Positions 1 through 7,344 of a stretch of 53,488 nucleotides of DNA are shown here, in pieces. Numbering within the stretch: position 1 is the first letter of the stretch; the number at the start of each line of letters is the position of its first letter. The translations under genes and the position numbers were made by a program. Origin of the DNA: Butyrivibrio sp. M55 (GTDB lineage Bacteria; Bacillota; Clostridia; Lachnospirales; Lachnospiraceae); assembly GCF_900116865.1 (NCBI RefSeq), contig NZ_FPCD01000021.1, positions 1-53,488 on the forward strand. Reading direction: 5' to 3'. The notes below the pieces were generated by a model. That model searched no databases and was not told the origin of the DNA. It worked only from the letters and a program-made list of their open reading frames with translations.

Positions 1-141
1 GCAAAGCTTAGAGAGAAATACATCCAGGATCCGCCAGAAGGCATGTCGGCGGAAGAAATCCGTAACATGAACGATGGAGATATCCTTGATATGGATTACT
101 TCATGCACGAAGATGATGATTTCTATGATGAGGTAGACTGA
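1..141 (+). CDS. C-terminal fragment of an unknown protein with an acidic tail
   Basis: The reading frame is open from the first base and ends with TGA at 139-141, leaving 46 residues whose start lies outside the window. The visible part has a basic beginning (AKLREKY), a short PPEGMSAEEIR stretch and a very acidic end (EDDDFYDEVD). I do not recognise the family and give no function. It is the only plus-strand gene before position 7345 and is followed by a hairpin that could end its transcript. It converges with the minus-strand riboswitch unit at 236-409. Confidence 0.6.
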   Translation, partial: AKLREKYIQDPPEGMSAEEIRNMNDGDILDMDYFMHEDDDFYDEVD

Positions 142-174
142 TAACTAGTTATTCAGTATACCTCCGCTTTGCAT

Positions 175-201
175 GGCTCGGTCTTGCCCGAGCCTTTAAT
201 T
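175..201 (+). terminator. Possible terminator of the left-edge gene
   Basis: GGCTCGG (175-181) pairs with CCGAGCC (188-194) around a six-base loop and is followed by TTTAATT. The stem is strong but the T run is short, so this is a moderate call. It lies 34 bases after the stop codon at 141. Confidence 0.45.
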
Positions 202-235
202 CAAGGTTGCGCCTCTAAGGCGCAATTTCCTATTA

Positions 236-268
236 AATAAAAAATAGCGATACTTACGCATCGCTATA
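236..268 (-). terminator. Rho-independent terminator behind the c-di-GMP riboswitch
   Basis: Read on the minus strand, ATAGCGAT (267-260) pairs with ATCGCTAT (251-244) and is followed directly by a run of six U. It begins a few bases after the aptamer, the usual expression-platform spacing for transcriptional control. Confidence 0.8.
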
Positions 269-271
269 AAC

Positions 272-346
272 TCAATTGCAACTGGCTGTCCTTTCGGACC
301 CTATAGCTTTGCGTCATTAGATTTCTCTAATTTTGCCAATAATTAT
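272..346 (-). promoter_or_regulatory. Cyclic-di-GMP-I (GEMM-I) riboswitch aptamer
   Basis: The minus strand carries the GEMM-I hallmarks in order: GGCAAA, a short stem capped by GAAA (AUUAG-AGAAA-UCUAAU), the invariant GACGCAAAGC, a second helix GGGUCC-GAAA-GGAC, then GCCAG-UUGCA closing the aptamer. This class binds the second messenger cyclic di-GMP, which governs motility, biofilm and adhesion. Here a terminator follows at once, so binding should control transcript elongation. No ORF with a start codon and ribosome site follows on the minus strand down to base 1; instead the strand runs antisense to the gene at 1-141. The aptamer call is firm; the target is unknown. Confidence 0.9.
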
Positions 347-380
347 CTATATATAGTTCTTTTTTTATTAAAGCAGAGTA

Positions 381-409
381 ATTATACCGTAAGGTTTGGT
401 TAAAGTCCA
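381..409 (-). promoter_or_regulatory. Promoter of the c-di-GMP riboswitch
   Basis: Minus strand: -35 TGGACT (409-404), 17-bp spacer, perfect -10 TATAAT (386-381). Transcription would start near 374, about 28 bases before the aptamer. The riboswitch therefore has its own promoter rather than being the tail of the upstream gene's mRNA. Confidence 0.65.
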
Positions 410-464
410 TAATAAAATTTATCATTCTGCAATTTCACTTCAGCTATATTTCACTCAACGCACT

Positions 465-1271
465 TTACATAAAAAGATTAATTATACCTGTCAAAATTAA
501 AACATATGAAAGCAACCGCAATAACATTGATAATATGCCCCTCGCCCCTCTTAGCAATCCAAGTGTAGCAGCTCCAAATAGAATCAAACCTATCCCACCA
601 GCCAATCGACCAACAATATTTATATCGACAATTGATAATTGAGAGATATATATTACAAACAAGCATGCTTCGATTGCAGCAACAAAAAAAAGTATCCTTT
701 TAATAACTTCGAAAGAGTTACCTTCTTTTTCACCGGATAAAAGCTCATATGAAATACATTCATATATCCCTTTTTTTATTCTTATACATGTAAATGCACA
801 ATCTTTTTCCTTTGTAGGCATATTTTGTGTAAATAAAATTCTGCCTCCTTCAAATTCACAATAAGATTTTACATTCGGCATAAAAGCATAATTTCCCAGC
901 ATTAAATCCGTATATTTTATTATCTTGTATTCTGTGGCTTTTAGTTCAAAAATCTTTTCTTTATTATTCCTTATATTTTTTTCTGAGAAGTATCGATATA
1001 CAGATCCCGCAAAAAATATAAAATACAAAAAAAAGAATGTTCCTGCAAGCTCTACATTCCACCTGCTCTCAACAAACATTGATGGATTAGAAGTAGTCAT
1101 TATATATATACAAACAAACGCTCCCAGTAAAGAAGCTATTCCCAGTAAGGCAATCTGTACTTTGGCAATATTTTTATGGTAATTCTTTAACGGAATAACT
1201 CTAAGTATAAAAGCAAATGTAGCTATCAGAAGTTCCAATGCTATTATTGTTGCTATCGTTACAATATACAT
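465..1271 (-). CDS. Six-TM membrane protein, putative immunity protein of the LXG toxin
   Basis: 268 residues with about six hydrophobic segments (roughly 3-24, 38-58, 74-92, 192-211, 218-240, 246-266) and a soluble central domain (95-190). I recognise no named family. It is the last gene of the LXG operon: its ribosome site (GGAGG) lies in the final codons of the toxin gene and only three bases separate the two, so translation is probably coupled. The gene directly after an LXG toxin is normally its immunity gene, and membrane-acting LXG toxins are paired with polytopic membrane immunity proteins. The immunity role is inferred from position and topology, not from homology. Confidence 0.6.
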   Translation of the reverse strand: MYIVTIATIIALELLIATFAFILRVIPLKNYHKNIAKVQIALLGIASLLGAFVCIYIMTTSNPSMFVESRWNVELAGTFFFLYFIFFAGSVYRYFSEKNIRNNKEKIFELKATEYKIIKYTDLMLGNYAFMPNVKSYCEFEGGRILFTQNMPTKEKDCAFTCIRIKKGIYECISYELLSGEKEGNSFEVIKRILFFVAAIEACLFVIYISQLSIVDINIVGRLAGGIGLILFGAATLGLLRGARGILSMLLRLLSYVLILTGIINLFM

Positions 1272-1274
1272 AAT

Positions 1275-2933
1275 TTAACCTCCAAATACTTTTGATGTAA
1301 AACTTGCCACTGCTTTTGAAGCATCACACACCGCATCAGAAGCAAGTTCTGCTATATCTTTTCCGATTGCTATCTCCATGAGAAAATTTGCCGTCCAAAC
1401 CACACCTACACTAACAGCTCCTACTGCCAAGACCGGTGCACCTGACCCGAGTATAAATCCTGCCAATGCAGTTCCACCAATTGATAAAACTACATCTACT
1501 CCTGTTTCAATTACTGACTCAGCCACTACTCTTCCATTTGTCATCTCAACACCTGATATACGTGCCTGTTCCTGTTCTTCAAAATTATCAACCACATTAA
1601 ATGCAAAATCCGCAATGGCTCCAGCCCACTTTACTCCTGCTTTGAAATTCTTTAGTTTTGCAGCACGTTCTGCTTCTGTTCCTACTTTTCTTAATGCTTC
1701 TCCGGTTAAATCATCAGCATTTTTAACAGCTTCTGCCCCAGCTTCTTTAACATTCTTGAATAAATACGACTCTGCATCATACTTTAAAGATCTTTCTGCA
1801 ATTTCTACTCTGCTTACGTTTTTTAAATTAGCACCTTTTTCAGAAATAAGTTCAAGAAAACTTCCCTTTTTAACACTCGAATAAAGCATACCATTTGCTT
1901 TTTTTATATCTCCACTGTAAACTAGTGTACCCGACCAAGTCGCAAACGCAGACTCAACATCCTGTACCAGCTTAAAACCTGCCACTCTTCTAGAACCTTT
2001 ATCATTATCTGAAGCTGCAATATTATATGCATCAACACCAACTTTACCACCGGTTCCGACAGACTTAATAATTCCCTTAATAAGACCTTGTATGTCAGCA
2101 TCTTTAACTGCATGTCCGATAACCTGCTTCTGTGCCTTAGGATGTAGTTCTTTAAGAACCTCTGTAAAAGCCTTAACCTCAGGTGCAGAAAGATTATTAA
2201 CCTTATTTTTATATATATCGTTTAAAACAGCAAGATTATATACGCCGTTTTCATCTTTCCACTTTTCCTTGCATTTATCAACCACGGAAACCTGATTACA
2301 CAGTTTTTCAATGCCGTCTTTCCATAGCGGGTTATAAAAGAATTCAAATGTTTTCTGTGAAAAATCTCTTGAAAGTTCCTTAAGTCCTTGTGTTGCTTGC
2401 GCCCTAATAGGCTTACTATCCTTAAATAAACCTTTTGAGTCAGTATCTATTTGATCAAACTTCTCTTCGAGACCTTTCCAGTAATTATATTCTTCCTCAT
2501 AAATATCGGCCATACCCAAGTGATCTTGATATTTTGAATCCCAGTATCCTTTTTCATCTTCAGGTGCAGAATCTCGATTGCTTTTTGCATCATCGGCTTT
2601 CTGACGTTCATCCTGTTCTTTTTGCTTTGCTTCACTTTTTCTGGGCAAAATAACACTGCCATCAAGAATTTCAGTGCCAAGCATAGCCCACAGTGTTTTG
2701 TTGTCTGCAATATCACAGTCATTTGCAGTCATGATGGCATCTATAAGAACAACATAATTATCACAATGTCCGACAAAACTTTCTGCTCCCTTACCTGTAA
2801 AAGTAACATCTCGTGACGAATTATATGTTCTTCTCAACCCCGAGAGCTTCTCATTATTTGCCGCAAAAACAGAAATCGCTGTATGACACTGCTGCTTCAG
2901 CTTTCCTTGATCTAAATAATCACTTTCTACCAT
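1275..2933 (-). CDS. LXG-type polymorphic toxin, predicted type VII secretion substrate
   Basis: 552 residues. The N-terminal half (about 1-230) is helical and charged, with an LXG-like beginning and a hydrophilic linker near 100-150. The C-terminal about 80 residues (471-552) form a glycine- and alanine-rich hydrophobic stretch (for example GGTALAGFILGSGAP) reminiscent of membrane-inserting LXG toxins; I see no nuclease or NADase motif. LXG proteins leave Gram-positive cells through the type VII (Esx/Ess) system in complex with small helical partners, and two such genes lie just upstream. GAGGA stands six bases before ATG. The class rests on architecture and context; the toxic activity is unproven. 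No secretion-machinery gene is in the window. Confidence 0.65.
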   Translation of the reverse strand: MVESDYLDQGKLKQQCHTAISVFAANNEKLSGLRRTYNSSRDVTFTGKGAESFVGHCDNYVVLIDAIMTANDCDIADNKTLWAMLGTEILDGSVILPRKSEAKQKEQDERQKADDAKSNRDSAPEDEKGYWDSKYQDHLGMADIYEEEYNYWKGLEEKFDQIDTDSKGLFKDSKPIRAQATQGLKELSRDFSQKTFEFFYNPLWKDGIEKLCNQVSVVDKCKEKWKDENGVYNLAVLNDIYKNKVNNLSAPEVKAFTEVLKELHPKAQKQVIGHAVKDADIQGLIKGIIKSVGTGGKVGVDAYNIAASDNDKGSRRVAGFKLVQDVESAFATWSGTLVYSGDIKKANGMLYSSVKKGSFLELISEKGANLKNVSRVEIAERSLKYDAESYLFKNVKEAGAEAVKNADDLTGEALRKVGTEAERAAKLKNFKAGVKWAGAIADFAFNVVDNFEEQEQARISGVEMTNGRVVAESVIETGVDVVLSIGGTALAGFILGSGAPVLAVGAVSVGVVWTANFLMEIAIGKDIAELASDAVCDASKAVASFTSKVFGG

Positions 2934-2983
2934 TGTTTTTCCTCACTTGCTTTTTTCACTTATAATCTTATGCTTTTCTTTAA

Positions 2984-3457
2984 TCAGTTCCCGTTAAACA
3001 GTTCCTTAAGTTCATTAAGTTTATTAAAAAATTCTTCTTTTGCTTTTTCCGTTGCTTCTTTCTTTACTTCGTCTGCCATAATTTCATCATATAGCTCCTG
3101 CAATTCAGCCTCATCAATCACTTTTGAGTTTTTAGAATTATTCTTATCATAATTTGGGATATTAGCGGTTAAGTCCACTGTTATATAATTGCTTGCCTGC
3201 TGGTCGTTATCTTCATAGTTCTTTTTCATAATTGCAATATTGTTACTCTCCTCATCTACCGATTTCTGCGTACTTTTCCGCAAATCCTTCTCAGCAACAA
3301 ATGAAGCATGTGCATTTATATTTGCTGCTATATTACTTTTATGGTCTTTACTATCCTCGTCAATTTCTCCTCCAAGATAAATTCCTGCTATCAAAAGACG
3401 TTTCCTAAACCCATCTATTTCATCGCTGTTAACCTTTATTTCCATTCCTTCAGCCAT
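2984..3457 (-). CDS. Small LXG-associated partner protein (DUF3130-like)
   Basis: 157 residues, helical, without signal peptide or membrane segment. It begins MAEGMEIKVNSDEIDGF, like the small proteins encoded next to LXG toxins, continues with a glutamine/asparagine-rich middle and ends in an acidic-basic helix (about 115-155). Such partners bind the LXG N-domain and present it to the type VII secretion ATPase. GAGGAG lies eight bases before ATG. It is the second gene of the four-gene operon, 26 bases after the first and 50 before the toxin. The family assignment is by resemblance and position, so moderate. Confidence 0.5.
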   Translation of the reverse strand: MAEGMEIKVNSDEIDGFRKRLLIAGIYLGGEIDEDSKDHKSNIAANINAHASFVAEKDLRKSTQKSVDEESNNIAIMKKNYEDNDQQASNYITVDLTANIPNYDKNNSKNSKVIDEAELQELYDEIMADEVKKEATEKAKEEFFNKLNELKELFNGN

Positions 3458-3482
3458 TTTTCATACTCCTCATCACTCAATA

Positions 3483-3827
3483 TTATTTTTCGTCGCTGCT
3501 CATTTCTTTTTTGATTTTATATTCCTTTTTATCAAGCTCATCCATTAATTTTCGTTCTTTTTGTTCTAAAGAATCATAAAACTCTGAAATATTGTTATTA
3601 CTCCTTCTAAAAAAAGCTGCACGCCTTTCATAAATGTCCACAAGTACAGGATCATTATTTATGTTTGAATACTCCAAATCTCTGTACTCTTTATTCATCC
3701 TATGAACCAGCTCCTCGTTTTGGGCTTCAAGTTCTTTTCGAATTCCGGCATATCTGCTTTGCACATTTTCTCTCTCAATCTTAATTTCCCTAAGCTCCTG
3801 CCGATAATCACGCTTTTCTTCTTCCAT
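3483..3827 (-). CDS. Coiled-coil LXG-associated partner protein (DUF3958-like)
   Basis: 114 residues, almost entirely charged helix with strong coiled-coil character (repeated E/K/R heptads, for example EIKIERENVQSRYAGI). Start chosen at MEEEKRD: the GAGG at the expected distance lies inside the longer reading frame that begins at 3842. First gene of the LXG operon. Toxin loci of this type usually encode two different small helical proteins that together with the LXG domain form a secretion complex, and this has the length and composition of the second one. Confidence 0.5.
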   Translation of the reverse strand: MEEEKRDYRQELREIKIERENVQSRYAGIRKELEAQNEELVHRMNKEYRDLEYSNINNDPVLVDIYERRAAFFRRSNNNISEFYDSLEQKERKLMDELDKKEYKIKKEMSSDEK

Positions 3828-4228
3828 GCATAAACCTCGCATTTTCTGTATTCTTTATCGCTATAAAGAGCAAGCGCACTTGCATACCTGTTGGTTTAAG
3901 CGACAACTTCTTCTTAAAATTTTCAATTTTTTCTATCGTATTATTAATTATAAAAACCATAATTAGCACATAATTATACTATCATTTCCACTTTTCTGAT
4001 TCAGCAAACATACATGGATGTGGCATGTGATGCGATACTTTTACCAAAACAGATTATTAAAACCGTTTTATGCAACACAAAAAATCATGCCTGAATATTG
4101 AATCAAAACCACATTAATAGAGCTCCTGATTTGCTGCAACTATGTAAGGCTGACAACCATACACAAGAACAAAAAAGAAGCTCGCTAAATAATGTAAAAG
4201 AAACAAATATGTTCCGCATTTTTCTATA
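3828..4228. other. 401-bp gene-free stretch between the LXG operon and the pectate lyase
   Basis: AT-rich sequence with no convincing ORF or RNA gene. It must hold the LXG operon promoter, but no hexamer pair stands out. GCAAG-TGCG-CTTGC forms a short hairpin near 3869-3882. I saw no clear terminator for the pectate lyase gene. Confidence 0.4.
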
Positions 4229-5464
4229 TCAATTTACATAATACCCAATACCCTCAAGGTCACTTCCTCTCACAGGCTTCATAAAGTTGATATTGGGAAG
4301 CACTCCGTTTGCGCCTCGAGGCGCTGAGAGTTGGGAAGCATCAAGGCTCTCGAAATCGTCGTTAGTGCAGTTATATCCACTGTTCCATGAGCAACTTCCA
4401 ACTTTTGTTCCTTTGCCTATATTTGTAACCGCACCGTTCAAAGAGATATTGCATCTAAGGAACTCTCTTGTTCCCGGTATATCAGTGGAATCGCTCTGGC
4501 TTACTCTTTCAAGCATATTGTAATTACCTCTTGCATTGCCATAAGCAACGTTATTTGTCCAGTTTGCCGCCTGCCCCGGCTGATGGTTCGCATAGAAGCC
4601 GTTTGAAGCATTATTTACGGCTATACAGTGTGTCACTGTATGGACAGGAACAGTATTCGGAACTTTACCCGTGCCATAGCCGCCGATCTTGAATCCATTG
4701 GAATCTCCGCCCTTGTTCATATCAAAGGCCCAGCAATATTCGAAAGTGTTTGCACCCTTGGATGTGATACAGTCAAATCCATCGTCCCCACAAGCCCATG
4801 CTCTGCACTGGCTAAAAGAAACGCCTTGCCCGTGAGCTCCGAATCCATCGGTGTTTGAATTTGAAGTACGGTTCGGAGTATTCAGGTTATATGCATCGCA
4901 TTTTATGCACTTACCGCTTCCGTTATTGCAGAAATAAAAGCCGTTCGCCTGCGCATCGCAGCACGTGATCTGATTAAATGTCGCATTTCCTTCTATCCTG
5001 AAACACTCAGACTGCTTCTGATTTCCCACGGGAACACCCGTAACCTTGAAGCAAAGAAAATACACTCCCTTAACTCCGCTCTTAACATGGAACGCCGCTA
5101 CTCTCTTATCCGTAGGCACTCTTGAAAAATCAAAAACAGGCACATCCTTGGAAGTATATGCTCTGTAAGTAATATTGCTCTTGGTAAACTCATTTACATA
5201 GTTATAATTGTTATCCTTGGCCGCAATACCAAAATCATTGTACGTACCGCCCATGATATAAACGGTATCTCCCGAAGAAGCTGCTTCCTGCGCTCTCATC
5301 AGACTCTTAAAAGGCGCAGACGTAGACGTGCCGGCATTTGAATCGTTACCCGCCGGTGAAATATACCAGTCTGCCGCATAAGCGCAACAGTCAAACTTAA
5401 TAAATAAACATAAACAAAACGCCGTGATCAGCGCGTATTTAAACTTAATAAAAAAATCTCTCAT
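4229..5464 (-). CDS. Secreted pectate lyase, polysaccharide lyase family 9
   Basis: 411 residues. A Sec signal peptide (about 1-31, basic start, hydrophobic core, AYA-A cleavage) is followed by DWYISPAGNDSNAGT and a right-handed parallel beta-helix. The PL9 catalytic signature is present: D206 (TDGFG), GDDGFD at 226-231 giving calcium ligands D227, D228 and D231, and K259 in GFKIGG, equivalent to the catalytic lysine of Pel9A. The enzyme cleaves polygalacturonate (or rhamnogalacturonan in some members) by beta-elimination outside the cell, fitting a plant-fibre degrader. It lacks any carbohydrate-binding or surface-anchor domain, so it is probably released. Single-gene unit with its own promoter at 5498-5526. 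Confidence 0.88.
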   Translation of the reverse strand: MRDFFIKFKYALITAFCLCLFIKFDCCAYAADWYISPAGNDSNAGTSTSAPFKSLMRAQEAASSGDTVYIMGGTYNDFGIAAKDNNYNYVNEFTKSNITYRAYTSKDVPVFDFSRVPTDKRVAAFHVKSGVKGVYFLCFKVTGVPVGNQKQSECFRIEGNATFNQITCCDAQANGFYFCNNGSGKCIKCDAYNLNTPNRTSNSNTDGFGAHGQGVSFSQCRAWACGDDGFDCITSKGANTFEYCWAFDMNKGGDSNGFKIGGYGTGKVPNTVPVHTVTHCIAVNNASNGFYANHQPGQAANWTNNVAYGNARGNYNMLERVSQSDSTDIPGTREFLRCNISLNGAVTNIGKGTKVGSCSWNSGYNCTNDDFESLDASQLSAPRGANGVLPNINFMKPVRGSDLEGIGYYVN

Positions 5465-5497
5465 GCAAAAACATCCCCAATCTTATTCGTTAATAGA

Positions 5498-5526
5498 ATT
5501 GTAATGTTTGAGCATGAGTTTTTCAA
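5498..5526 (-). promoter_or_regulatory. Promoter of the pectate lyase gene
   Basis: Minus strand: -35 TTGAAA (5526-5521), 17-bp spacer, -10 TACAAT (5503-5498), leaving a leader of about 25 bases before ATG at 5464. Both hexamers match the housekeeping consensus at five of six bases. Confidence 0.65.
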
Positions 5527-5550
5527 TCCGCCAATAATGTATACCATCTG

Positions 5551-6738
5551 TCATTTTTGTCTATTTGACTTATTCTTTTCATTATAAAGTGATATCTTTT
5601 TCCCGCTTTGGAATTCATGTAAAAGTTCAACCTTCACACCATAGCATTCAGATATAAATTCAGCTTTTTCCTCCGAGATCCCGTTATCTATATAAAATTC
5701 AAGCACCTCTCTCTTATCGGGAAGAAGATCCTCTTTTACAATATTTTTATCTTTTACCTTAAGAAGCACCTTCTCTTCAGACTTATAGAATCCCGTTATA
5801 GTTCTTTGAAGAATCTCTATTCTTGAAAACGGCTTTTTTCTCTCTTCCGAGAAAAACATACTGTTTCCGGAATCAAATATGGGCGCAGGACCTATAAGCT
5901 TTAATGACTCCGAATCTCTTAACACACCGAAATTATAAAGATGCTCATCTGTATTGCTTATTATAAAATCCGTCAGTGTCTGATAATCCATAAATGCTTG
6001 CATAACGTCTCTATCAATTCCATTGCTTGCACAAATATTTATATATCCATCATACAAAGCCGTTTCATTAGAAATACTCTGTGATTCCACAACTTCATAT
6101 GCGGGAATAAACTCTAAGCTATCTGAAGTAAAAGAGTCACAGACACTCTGTGTTTGTTCATCATTCAAACGCAAAACATCATATCTCACAAAAGGCATCT
6201 TATAATTCTGTCTTTCATGTACAAGTGTCGCAAACGCCTCATTTACCCCCTGCTGCCCTTTATAAGTCAGTGATGTTTTAACAAGTTTTGGTACCTCGGC
6301 ATTAAGATTCCAGTATTTTTCCATCTGTCCGCCAAGTGAAGCATTTGGATCATATGAAACCTCATCATGATATGGGAGCAATTCTTCATTTATACCAAGT
6401 TGATTTCGTAGTTTTACCTTATCCCAAGATAAGCTCATATCCACAGGGCATACCCAATACGAATCTGTCATTGATAATCCGAGATTTTTAGCCAAATATT
6501 CAGAGGAGCTGGCACATCCTGAATTCTTGATTACTTCATCCATAAGTTTTCTGGAACCCGGAACAGCTCTCTGCTTCCACCATATCTTCATCTTATTTAG
6601 ATCAGCGGTTCCCAAAAAAGGCACTGCTTCAGAAATATATGTTGCAAAATTAGTCAGATTTCCCGCAACATCAATTTCTACAAGTCCAACTTTTTTATTT
6701 TTATGCATAAGCTCATAAATCATATTATTCTCGAACAT
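5551..6738 (-). CDS. HipA-like serine/threonine kinase domain protein (putative toxin)
   Basis: 395 residues. The C-terminal part has HipA-like kinase landmarks: ISNTDEHLYNFG with the catalytic Asp and metal-binding Asn, and about 20 residues later IFDSGNSMF with the DFG-like Asp. HipA kinases phosphorylate targets such as glutamyl-tRNA synthetase and slow growth; the partner HipB neutralises and autoregulates. The start was chosen at MFENNMIY because AAAGGAG stands seven to eight bases before it; an upstream in-frame ATG at 6765 has no such site. The start lies 14 bases inside the preceding regulator gene, so translation is coupled. It is shorter than classic HipA and its N-terminal half is divergent, so substrate is unknown. 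Confidence 0.7.
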   Translation of the reverse strand: MFENNMIYELMHKNKKVGLVEIDVAGNLTNFATYISEAVPFLGTADLNKMKIWWKQRAVPGSRKLMDEVIKNSGCASSSEYLAKNLGLSMTDSYWVCPVDMSLSWDKVKLRNQLGINEELLPYHDEVSYDPNASLGGQMEKYWNLNAEVPKLVKTSLTYKGQQGVNEAFATLVHERQNYKMPFVRYDVLRLNDEQTQSVCDSFTSDSLEFIPAYEVVESQSISNETALYDGYINICASNGIDRDVMQAFMDYQTLTDFIISNTDEHLYNFGVLRDSESLKLIGPAPIFDSGNSMFFSEERKKPFSRIEILQRTITGFYKSEEKVLLKVKDKNIVKEDLLPDKREVLEFYIDNGISEEKAEFISECYGVKVELLHEFQSGKKISLYNEKNKSNRQK

Positions 6739-7168
6739 TGGAAAGCTCCTTTGCGTATGCTTCAAATCTTTTTTCCTGAAGAAATCTGTCTATATTCCAC
6801 TCCGCAATAGTCGGATATTCCGATTGTTTACTTGGTAAATTAAGCTTTAGTCCCGTATCTATAACAACATGCTCTCCATTGTAATCAAAATTAAGCTGCA
6901 TGGATTCATCGCAATTCTTCCACGTGTACTTAATTCCCTTATATTCACCGCAAGTATTGTCAAGAAGCGGATATGGATCAAGCAAACAAAAGAAATCCTC
7001 CCCAATTACCGCGGATAACCTAAGAATCGTAACTGTCGCACAATTATTTACACTTTGTTTTCTATTAAACAGCGCATTTATCGTCGAAAAAGGAACACCG
7101 CTCTCTTTCGCTATTTTGTACTGCGATTTATTTGACTTTTTTACAGCCTCTATAAAATTATCATTCAT
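6725..7168 (-). CDS. HipB-like helix-turn-helix antitoxin/regulator
   Basis: 147 residues. An N-terminal helix-turn-helix (about 5-45, SQYKIAKESGVPFSTINALF) is followed by a second domain (about 85-147) rich in aromatic residues, which may contact the kinase. GGAGG lies seven bases before ATG. It is cotranscribed with the HipA-like gene, which it overlaps by 14 bases. Two perfect inverted repeats lie 13-53 bases upstream and cover the promoter region, as expected for an autorepressing antitoxin. In Lachnospiraceae such pairs are often annotated as excisionase plus HipA-domain protein; I see no integrase here. Confidence 0.7.
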   Translation of the reverse strand: MNDNFIEAVKKSNKSQYKIAKESGVPFSTINALFNRKQSVNNCATVTILRLSAVIGEDFFCLLDPYPLLDNTCGEYKGIKYTWKNCDESMQLNFDYNGEHVVIDTGLKLNLPSKQSEYPTIAEWNIDRFLQEKRFEAYAKELSNVRE

Positions 7169-7180
7169 TGCCGGCCTCCA

Positions 7181-7221
7181 TATAACATTATTCTGTTATA
7201 ATATAACATTATACTGTTATA
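7181..7221. promoter_or_regulatory. Two tandem perfect operators of the hipBA-like operon
   Basis: TATAACA-N6-TGTTATA occurs at 7181-7200 and again at 7202-7221. The arms are perfect 7-bp inverted repeats and the centres are 21 bp apart, two helical turns, so dimers would sit on the same DNA face. On the minus strand the sites contain TATAAT-like -10 hexamers and are preceded by TTGATT, so binding would block transcription of 7168-5551. Confidence 0.8.
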
Positions 7222-7344
7222 TTATAAAAATCAAGTTTCCTGTACAAAACTCCCCCATGCAAAAAATCCGAAAAGTGCTATAATCAAAAATCGGTGCGCA
7301 AACACTATAGATTTACATAGTTAATAAAGGAGATTTTAAAGAAA

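Noticed and set aside
1378..1884. 168-codon plus-strand frame opposite the LXG toxin gene
   Set aside because: It is the complement of the toxin's alanine/glycine/valine-rich 3' end, has no ribosome site, and its sequence is low-complexity Thr/Ser/Pro/Ala.
5551..7168. Excisionase and integration module
   Set aside because: Such HTH/HipA pairs are sometimes labelled excisionase, but there is no integrase, attachment-site duplication or phage gene nearby.
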